Positions 1 through 5,350 of a stretch of 10,726 nt of DNA are shown piece by piece. This stretch comes from RGIG6353 sp045531285. Lineage in GTDB: Bacteria; Bacillota; Clostridia; Oscillospirales; SIG627. The translations under genes were made by a program, and so were the position numbers. Positions within the stretch are counted from its first letter, which is position 1; every line of letters starts with the position of its first letter. The notes under the pieces were generated by a model. That model was not told the DNA's origin, searched no databases, and worked only from the letters and a program-made list of their open reading frames with translations. The stretch is from assembly GCA_045531285.1 (NCBI GenBank), contig JAZSDT010000101.1, positions 1-10,726 of the forward strand, in the 5' to 3' direction.

Positions 1-8
1 GTTGCAAC

Positions 9-143
9 CTAGAGTTGTCTTCCTAAGACCGCTTGGCCTCCGACTTGCTTAACCTTTCTAAATTCACCAAGATAATCACCAAATCCATTATTGCCGTATT
101 TGGGGCTATCATAAATCATTGAATAAATCTTTACTATTTCCAT
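9..143 (-). CDS. possible small protein, 44 residues, unknown function
   Basis: A short minus-strand reading frame starts with ATG (141-143) and ends with TAG (9-11). It begins MEIVKIYSMIYDSPKYGNN and ends VGGQAVLGRQL. An AAGAGG ribosome binding site lies six bases before the ATG, and a TATAAT-type promoter with a terminator-like hairpin lies upstream (see 215-244 and 161-188), so the frame has the usual expression signals. I recognise no family, signal peptide or membrane segment. The GNNGFGDYLGEF stretch is glycine- and aromatic-rich. The last codons overlap sequence near the window edge that contains the palindrome GTTGCAAC (1-8), so the frame may be the 5' remnant of a longer gene broken by insertion. 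The evidence for translation is the ribosome binding site only. Confidence 0.35.
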   Translation of the reverse strand: MEIVKIYSMIYDSPKYGNNGFGDYLGEFRKVKQVGGQAVLGRQL

Positions 144-160
144 AATTACCTCTTAAAAGA

Positions 161-188
161 AATAAAACAAGCCTGAAAAACAGGCTTG
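161..188 (-). terminator. terminator-like hairpin ahead of the small gene, possible attenuator
   Basis: Read on the minus strand, an 8-bp perfect stem CAAGCCTG/CAGGCTTG (arms 181-188 and 168-175) with a five-T loop is followed by TTTTATT. It sits between the promoter at 215-244 and the small gene starting at 143. It would therefore end a leader of about 45-50 nt unless read through. Confidence 0.55.
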
Positions 189-214
189 CAAAGTTTCAGC
201 ATCACAACATATTT

Positions 215-244
215 ATTATAACACAGACAAATATATTTTGTGAA
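215..244 (-). promoter_or_regulatory. sigma-A type promoter for the small left-edge gene
   Basis: On the minus strand, TTCACA (239-244) and TATAAT (215-220) are separated by 18 bases. The -10 is a perfect consensus and the -35 differs from TTGACA at one base. Transcription would start near 208 and run into the hairpin at 161-188 and then the 44-codon frame. Confidence 0.5.
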
Positions 245-262
245 TACCTTTTTGCTAATTTC

Positions 263-297
263 TCCGCTTTAAACAAAAACATAGCGGAATTTTTTTC
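263..297 (+). terminator. weak terminator-like hairpin
   Basis: TCCGCT (263-268) can pair with AGCGGA (283-288) across a 14-nt A-rich loop. ATTTTTTTCT follows, giving a plus-strand terminator shape. The stem is short and the loop long, so this is a weak call. No plus-strand gene ends here inside the window. Confidence 0.25.
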
Positions 298-308
298 TAA
301 AATGTCAA

Positions 309-338
309 TTGAATTCTGATATTTAAGTATGGTACACT
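309..338 (+). promoter_or_regulatory. possible plus-strand promoter
   Basis: TTGAAT (309-314) and TACACT (333-338) are 18 bases apart, and a TG one base before the -10 makes it an extended -10. The 8-mer GGTACACT of this -10 recurs at 356-363. The promoter would feed the transcript that ends at the strong hairpin 534-575. Confidence 0.35.
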
Positions 339-344
339 ATAGGT

Positions 345-575
345 GAAGAAAGGAAGGTACACTCCAATGAACAGATAAACCTTCAAAAAAGTGACGACGG
401 CAAAACACGGCAGTGTAATGCAGAAAACATATAAATATAATAAGGAGAACGAATATATTACGTCATCGTCACGATCCAGTTAAACTGTAGAAAGAGAGGA
501 AACCTTAGATGCTTGATATCAAGACAGAACAGAAATGACCCTCAACAGCGGAAGTTGTTGAGGGTCATTTCTTTT
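345..575 (+). ncRNA. candidate small transcript of about 230 nt, or remnant of a mobile-element leader
   Basis: The stretch lies between a possible extended -10 promoter (309-338) and a strong intrinsic terminator (534-575). It holds no long frame. It contains three tiny frames: ATG 367-369 with an AGGAAGG site (three codons, MNR), 418-483 (MQKTYKYNKENEYITSSSRSS, no clear ribosome binding site) and 509-538 (MLDIKTEQK, good GAGAGG site, ending inside the terminator stem). The frame that holds MLDIKTEQK also reads HDPVKL upstream, separated by stops. This resembles a frameshifted or decayed small protein of the kind found with conjugative or recombinase elements, but that is a guess. It could equally be an untranslated RNA. 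Confidence 0.3.
534..575 (+). terminator. strong intrinsic terminator
   Basis: The 13-bp perfect stem AATGACCCTCAAC (534-546) / GTTGAGGGTCATT (557-569) has a 10-nt loop and is followed by TCTTTTT on the plus strand. On the minus strand the same stem is followed by a T/C-rich TTTCTGTTCTGTC, so it may weakly stop transcripts leaving the activase gene (ending at 721) as well. Confidence 0.8.
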
Positions 576-591
576 TGTATACTAGGATAAG

Positions 592-732
592 AATAGGCGA
601 GAATTGCTTGAGGCTGCTAGCCTCTTTTTGTGTTTAGGAAAATTGCTTAAATCAACCTCGCCGTTGTACTCTGTTTGAGTGAGTGCAAAGCTTGCAATAG
701 GCGAGAATTGCCCGAGGCTGCTAGCCTCTTTT
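592..732 (+). repeat. hairpin-bracketed intergenic repeat, array 1
   Basis: One full 104-bp unit lies between two identical hairpins, GAGGCT-GCT-AGCCTC, at 610-624 and 714-728. It is preceded by the tail of another unit: the 16 bases 592-607 equal 696-711. Inside the unit, CTCGCC (657-662) can pair with GGCGAG (700-705). Both hairpins are followed by TTTT on the plus strand. The same family occurs at 5063-5295 (minus) and 8132-8363 (plus); shared blocks are AGGAAAATT, CCTCGCCGTT, CAAAGCTTG and ATAGGCGAG-n-ATTGCC. The right hairpin overlaps the end of the activase gene and contains its stop codon. Confidence 0.85.
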
Positions 733-3700
733 GGTGATGTTTTTGGATGCTGTTGAAAGCATCAGCTTAATACGGTTCAGCTGATTTACTTCACTTGCTC
801 CGGGATCGTAGTCAACTGCCGCAATATTGGCATTGGGATATACCTTTTTCAACGCCTTTATAACGCCCTTGCCCACAACGTGATTTGGCAGACAGGCAAA
901 GGGCTGTATGCACACAACGTTGTCGGTTTCGTGGGTAAGGAGCTCCACCATTTCGCCTGTCAGGAACCAGCCTTCTCCGTATTGGTTTCCTATGGAGAGG
1001 AAAGGCTTTGTCATTTCGGCTATCTCTTCAATGGGAATGGGAGCAGAGAATCTTTGGCTGTTTTCAAGCGCCTTTACGGCAGGTGAGCGCAAAAGCTTAA
1101 CAGCCTTAATGGCAAGCTTTGATATCAAGTCGGCTTTCTTTGATACGCCAAGATACTTGTGCTTGTACTGATTATTGTAAAAGCTGTAGTTGAAAAAGTC
1201 TATCATATCGGGAACTATCGCCTCAGCACCCTCGTGCTCCAAAAGCTCTACAAGACGGTTGTTTGCAAGGGGCATATACTTGACGAGTATTTCGCCTACA
1301 ATACCAACTCTGGGCTTAACGATTTTCGGGTCAAGCTCCAGTGCATCAAAGTCCTGAACGATACCGCGGCATATGTCACGGTATTTCATACGTCCCGGCT
1401 TGCCCGAAATGGAGTCGATACAGATATCCCTCCACTTTTTATGCAGCTCGTTTGCCGAGCCCTTTACCTTTTCGTAGGGACGTGTTCTGTAAAGACAGCG
1501 CATTATAAGGTCACCGTAGACTATAGCGTGTACCGCGTCAATAAGCATCAGGGGAGAGAGCTTGAAGCCTGAATTTTTCTCCATTCCGTTAGTGTTAAGT
1601 GAGATAACGGGAATGTGTCCAAGCCCTGCCTTCTCCAACGCACGTCGGATAAACGCCACGTAGTTGCTGGCTCTGCAGCACCCGCCTGTCTGAGTCATAA
1701 GTATGGCAAGACGGTCGGTATCGTATTTTCCCGACAGAACCGCCTCCATTATTTGTCCCACTACGGTAATGGAAGGGAAGCAGGCATCGTTGTTTACGTA
1801 TTTCAAACCAACGTCTATTGCCGTTCTGTTGTCGTTGTCCAAAACGACTGCGTTGTAGCCGTGCTTGGTAAACAGCGGCTTAACTATATCAAAGTGTATG
1901 GGACTCATCTGAGGGGCTATGATAGTGTAGCCCTTGTCATTCATATCCTTGGTGTATTCAACTCTCTCGTAGCTGTAATCTGCCTTGGCGGACTTAATGC
2001 CTTCTTTCTTTCTGCGTTCCATTGCGGATATGAGACTGCGTATTCTGATTCTTACAGCACCCAAATTGTTTACTTCATCTATTTTTAACAGAGTGTACAG
2101 CTTACCGCTTCTCTCCAGTATTTCACACACCTGGTCGGTAGTAACCGCATCAAGACCGCATCCAAAGGAGTTTAACTGAATAAGCTCAAGGTCATCGCAT
2201 TTTGAAACGAATCTTGCCGCGGAATAAAGTCTTGAATGGTAGACCCATTGATCGACCACCCTCAGATTGCCTCCACGGATAGTTGGGAGCGAATCCTCGG
2301 TAAACACGGTAAGTCCGTAGGAAGAAATAAGCTCGGGAATGCCGTGGTTGATTTCGGGGTCCAGGTGATAGGGTCTGCCTGCGAGAACGATTCCCGCCCC
2401 TTTGTTTTGGCGCATTTGGTCAAGGATTCGTTTTCCTTCATCCTTGATGTCCTTCTTGACGCTGAGCATTTCCGACCATGCAAGCTTTACAGCACGTCTT
2501 ACCTCGCCTTCGGGAATATTCCATTCCTCGTGTGCTACCGAAACAAGTCTGTTGGCGACGGTTTCCTCGTCGGTGAATGCAATAAAGGGTCTTATGTATC
2601 TTACCGTTCCGTCGCTTACCTGCTCTACGTTGTTTTTTAAATTTTCGGGGTAGGAAATAACGATGGGACAGTTAAAGTGATTTTTGGCATTTTCCGTTTC
2701 CTGTCTTTCGTAGAAAACACAGGGATGGAAAATAGTTCTTATTCCTTGGTTTATCAGATATTGAACGTGACCGTGTGCAAGCTTTGCGGGATAGCACTCG
2801 GATTCAGAGGGGATGGACTCCATTCCAAGCTCGTATATTTTACGCTCCGAGAAGGGAGACAGCTTCAGCGCGAAGCCAAGCTCATAGAAAAACGCCGCCC
2901 AGAAGGGATAGTTTTCATATATGTTCAACACTCGCGGCATACCTATAACGCCTCGGCGTGCCTTTGCTTCTTCAAGCACGGGGTGAGAAAAAATTCTTTC
3001 TCTTTTGTATTCAAAAAGGTTCGGGGCGCGTTTGTTGGTGTCATTGTTGCCCAGTCCCTTTTCACAGCGATTGCCCGTTATGTGTCTGCGTCCGCCCGAG
3101 AAGGTGTTGACCGTAAGCATACAGTTGTTGGAACAGCCCTGACAGCGTGTGCTTTTCGCGGTATACGTAAGAGCGTCTATTTCCTCGAAGGAAAGCATTG
3201 ACGATGGCGTTCCCTCGTACTCCGAGCGAGCGATAAGCGCCGCGCCGAAAGCTCCCATAAGTCCTGCTATATCGGGACAAGTCGCCTCTGTGTCCGCAAT
3301 TTTTTCAAATGCGCGAAGCACTGCACGGTTGTGGAAGGTACCGCCCTGTACTACTATGTGAGAGCCAAGCTCCTTGGTGTCAGCGAGCTTTATAACTTTG
3401 TAAAGAGCGTTCTTTATTACGGAATACGCAAGACCTGCCGATATGTCCGCAACCTCTGCGCCCTCCTTCTGTGCTTGCTTTACGTTTGAGTTCATAAACA
3501 CGGTGCATCTTGTGCCAAGGTCAACAGGTGCTCTTGCAAACAGCGCCTCCTCTGCGAAGGCTTCGGCAGTATAGCCCAGTGAATTTGCAAAATTCTCGAT
3601 GAAGGAGCCGCAGCCCGACGAGCACGCCTCGTTGAGAAGTATGGTGTCTACCGCACCTCGCTTGAGCTTAATGCACTTCATATCCTGACCGCCGATATCC

Positions 3701-4950
3701 AGAACACAGTCAACTCTCGGGTCAAAAAATGACGCCGCAGTGCAGTGCGCTATGGTTTCTACCTCGCCCGAATCAAGATTAAATGCCGATTTAAGCAAGG
3801 CTTCTCCGTAGCCCGTAGACGTGGCTCTGGCAATTTTTGCGTTGTTTGGAAACAGACGTGCCATTTCTCTTATTGCTGTTTTTGCCGTCTCGATAGGATT
3901 GCCTTTGTTGTTTGCGTAGTATGAGAAAAGCAGCTCTCCTTTATCGGATATCAGTGCCAGCTTGGTGGTTGTAGAGCCTGCATCGATGCCAAGGAAGCAG
4001 TCACCGCTGTATTCCTTGAGACTTCTTTTTGCTACCTTTGCTTTTTCGTGCCTTGCCTTAAAATCCGAATAATCCTTGTTGCTTTCAAAGAGAGGGGCAA
4101 GACGGGGCATTTCAAATCTTATTTCAACTCCACCCTCAAGAGTAGCAATGAGAGAGGAAAGAGAAACTTCTTTGGTGTCACCTGATTCAAGTGCGGCGCC
4201 CATTGCCGCAAAAAGGTGGGAATTTTCGGGGTCAACGGTGGTTTCGGGTGTGAGCTTGAGGGTTCGTATAAACGCTGCCTTAAGCTCTGTAAGGAAGTGG
4301 AGCGGACCGCCAAGAAAAGCTACGTGACCTCTTATGGGCTTACCGCAGGCAAGTCCTGATATGGTCTGATTTACTACAGCCTGAAAAATGGATGCCGCAA
4401 GGTCTGACCTTGTAGCTCCCTCATTTATTAGAGGCTGTACGTCGGTTTTGGCAAAAACGCCACAGCGTGCCGCAATTGGATATATAACTTTATAGTTCTT
4501 CGCTTCAAGATTAAGATGTTCTGCATCGGTCTGCAAAAGGGATGCCATCTGGTCGATGAAGGAGCCTGTGCCTCCTGCACATACGCCGTTCATTCGCTCC
4601 TCAAGACCGCCGTCAAAATAGATTATTTTTGCATCCTCTCCGCCAAGCTCAATGGCAACGTCGGTTTGAGGTGCAACTCTTTGAAGTGCTGTGGCAACGG
4701 CTACTACCTCCTGTACAAAGTCTATTCCCATAGCCTTTGACAAATTGATAGAGCCCGAGCCGGTTATCTTCACCTTGAGTTCACACTCTCCCACCGTTTC
4801 ACGCGCTTTTATGAGAAGCTCCTTGAGAGTTTCTTTCGTATGAGCGTTGTGACGTGTATATTCTCCGTATATGATATTGTCATTATCGTCAAGAATTGTA
4901 AGCTTGACTGTGGTTGAACCTATATCGATACCTGCGCGGTAGATTTGCAT
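721..4950 (-). CDS. fused acyl-CoA dehydratase activase / 2-hydroxyacyl-CoA dehydratase-like iron-sulfur protein (BcrAD/BadFG ATPase plus DUF2229)
   Basis: This is a 1409-residue 'all-in-one' member of the activase family, which uses ATP hydrolysis to push an electron from a 4Fe-4S cluster to a dehydratase or double-cubane reductase partner. It has two ASKHA-fold activase domains in tandem. Domain 1 (about 1-255) has IDIGSTTVK at 8-16 and cluster cysteines C124 (NGVCAGGTG) and C163 (AARCGVF). Domain 2 (about 318-580) has GIDAGSTTTK, C443/C447 and C482. A C-x2-C-x3-C plus C set follows at 603, 606, 610 and 629. The rest (about 665-1405) resembles the DUF2229 and HgdA/B-like dehydratase regions, with cysteines at 719, 744, 931, 1057, 1091-1092, 1347 and 1353 that could hold further clusters. 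The protein is soluble, with no membrane segment. The ATG at 4948-4950 has an AAGGAG site six bases away. The gene stands alone behind its own promoter. The substrate cannot be read from the sequence, and no CoA-transferase or dehydratase genes adjoin. The last residues (KRG) and the stop lie in repeat sequence. Confidence 0.9.
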   Translation of the reverse strand: MQIYRAGIDIGSTTVKLTILDDNDNIIYGEYTRHNAHTKETLKELLIKARETVGECELKVKITGSGSINLSKAMGIDFVQEVVAVATALQRVAPQTDVAIELGGEDAKIIYFDGGLEERMNGVCAGGTGSFIDQMASLLQTDAEHLNLEAKNYKVIYPIAARCGVFAKTDVQPLINEGATRSDLAASIFQAVVNQTISGLACGKPIRGHVAFLGGPLHFLTELKAAFIRTLKLTPETTVDPENSHLFAAMGAALESGDTKEVSLSSLIATLEGGVEIRFEMPRLAPLFESNKDYSDFKARHEKAKVAKRSLKEYSGDCFLGIDAGSTTTKLALISDKGELLFSYYANNKGNPIETAKTAIREMARLFPNNAKIARATSTGYGEALLKSAFNLDSGEVETIAHCTAASFFDPRVDCVLDIGGQDMKCIKLKRGAVDTILLNEACSSGCGSFIENFANSLGYTAEAFAEEALFARAPVDLGTRCTVFMNSNVKQAQKEGAEVADISAGLAYSVIKNALYKVIKLADTKELGSHIVVQGGTFHNRAVLRAFEKIADTEATCPDIAGLMGAFGAALIARSEYEGTPSSMLSFEEIDALTYTAKSTRCQGCSNNCMLTVNTFSGGRRHITGNRCEKGLGNNDTNKRAPNLFEYKRERIFSHPVLEEAKARRGVIGMPRVLNIYENYPFWAAFFYELGFALKLSPFSERKIYELGMESIPSESECYPAKLAHGHVQYLINQGIRTIFHPCVFYERQETENAKNHFNCPIVISYPENLKNNVEQVSDGTVRYIRPFIAFTDEETVANRLVSVAHEEWNIPEGEVRRAVKLAWSEMLSVKKDIKDEGKRILDQMRQNKGAGIVLAGRPYHLDPEINHGIPELISSYGLTVFTEDSLPTIRGGNLRVVDQWVYHSRLYSAARFVSKCDDLELIQLNSFGCGLDAVTTDQVCEILERSGKLYTLLKIDEVNNLGAVRIRIRSLISAMERRKKEGIKSAKADYSYERVEYTKDMNDKGYTIIAPQMSPIHFDIVKPLFTKHGYNAVVLDNDNRTAIDVGLKYVNNDACFPSITVVGQIMEAVLSGKYDTDRLAILMTQTGGCCRASNYVAFIRRALEKAGLGHIPVISLNTNGMEKNSGFKLSPLMLIDAVHAIVYGDLIMRCLYRTRPYEKVKGSANELHKKWRDICIDSISGKPGRMKYRDICRGIVQDFDALELDPKIVKPRVGIVGEILVKYMPLANNRLVELLEHEGAEAIVPDMIDFFNYSFYNNQYKHKYLGVSKKADLISKLAIKAVKLLRSPAVKALENSQRFSAPIPIEEIAEMTKPFLSIGNQYGEGWFLTGEMVELLTHETDNVVCIQPFACLPNHVVGKGVIKALKKVYPNANIAAVDYDPGASEVNQLNRIKLMLSTASKNITKRG

Positions 4951-4988
4951 AAATTACTCCTTTTGTATTGAACAAAATAACTCATCTT

Positions 4989-5017
4989 ATATTAGACTAT
5001 TTTTCTCAATTTGTCAA
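4989..5017 (-). promoter_or_regulatory. promoter of the activase gene
   Basis: A perfect -35 TTGACA (5012-5017) and a -10 TAATAT (4989-4994) are spaced by 17 bases on the minus strand. The start would be near 4982, giving a leader of about 30 nt before the ATG at 4950. A 27-bp palindrome (5029-5055) lies 11 bases upstream of the -35. Confidence 0.7.
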
Positions 5018-5028
5018 GTCAAAATTTA

Positions 5029-5055
5029 CCTATTAATAATATATTAATTAATAGG
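5029..5055. promoter_or_regulatory. 27-bp AT-rich palindrome upstream of the activase promoter, possible operator or UP element
   Basis: Perfect 9-bp arms, CCTATTAAT (5029-5037) and ATTAATAGG (5047-5055), flank AATATATTA, which is itself nearly self-complementary. Its place just beyond the -35 (5012-5017) suits a regulator site or an AT-rich UP element. No regulator gene is in the window. Confidence 0.35.
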
Positions 5056-5061
5056 ATGATT

Positions 5062-5295
5062 TGCGGAGAGCCTCCGCAGGCAAATCTCGCCTATCGTAGC
5101 CTTTTAATATACCTCTGCAAATCAAAACGGCGAGGCTGTAATAAAAGCAGATTTTCTAAACGCGAAAGCGGATAGCATCCGCAGGCAAATCTCGCCTATC
5201 GTAGCCTTTTAATATACCTCTACAAATCAAAATGGCGAGGCTGTGATAAAAGCAGATTTTTTAAACGTGAAAGCGGATAGCATCCGCAGGCAAAT
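5062..5295 (-). repeat. hairpin-bracketed intergenic repeat, array 2 (two 105-bp tandem units, three hairpins)
   Basis: Three hairpins sit at an exact 105-bp period: GCGGAG-AGC-CTCCGC (5063-5077), then GCGGAT-AGC-ATCCGC (5168-5182 and 5273-5287), as read on the plus strand. Units 5063-5167 and 5168-5272 differ at 7 of 105 positions; two of these are a matched G-C to T-A change in the hairpin stem. Each unit has CTCGCC (5086-5091, 5191-5196) that can pair with GGCGAG (5129-5134, 5234-5239). The third hairpin is followed only by the shared AGGCAAAT before unique sequence. Relative to arrays 1 and 3 this array is inverted, so its repeat orientation is the minus strand. Together with the terminator, palindrome and promoter described separately, this fills the 400-base gap between the ATPase and activase genes. 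Confidence 0.9.
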
Positions 5296-5300
5296 TATAT

Positions 5301-5341
5301 AAAAAAAGCTGTTTAAAAGCTCAAATGAACGTTTAAACAGC
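5301..5341 (-). terminator. intrinsic terminator of the Ca2+ ATPase gene
   Basis: On the minus strand, GCTGTTTAAA (5332-5341) pairs with TTTAAACAGC (5308-5317) over a 14-nt loop. Seven T residues follow (5301-5307). The stem begins nine bases after the stop codon at 5351-5353. Confidence 0.85.
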
Positions 5342-5350
5342 CTATTATTA

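Noticed and set aside
1..48. tRNA-like stretch on the minus strand (CCAAGCGGTC resembles a D arm)
   Set aside because: No base T at the position 8 equivalent, the anticodon stem pairs over only three bases, and the 3' half would lie outside the window.
418..483. 21-codon frame MQKTYKYNKENEYITSSSRSS as a gene
   Set aside because: It has no convincing ribosome binding site and is very short; kept only as part of the possible transcript or remnant at 345-575.
610..728. Hairpins of array 1 read simply as paired intrinsic terminators
   Set aside because: They have T runs on the plus strand only, but no plus-strand gene ends there, and the same hairpins recur as part of the larger repeat unit. 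Termination may be a side effect.
5062..5295. CRISPR array
   Set aside because: The repeated part is nearly the whole 105-bp unit. There are no short identical repeats with unique spacers and no cas genes.
4951..5350. Hidden small gene in the gap between the ATPase and activase genes
   Set aside because: The stretch is accounted for by the promoter, palindrome, repeat array 2 and terminator; I saw no frame with a ribosome binding site.
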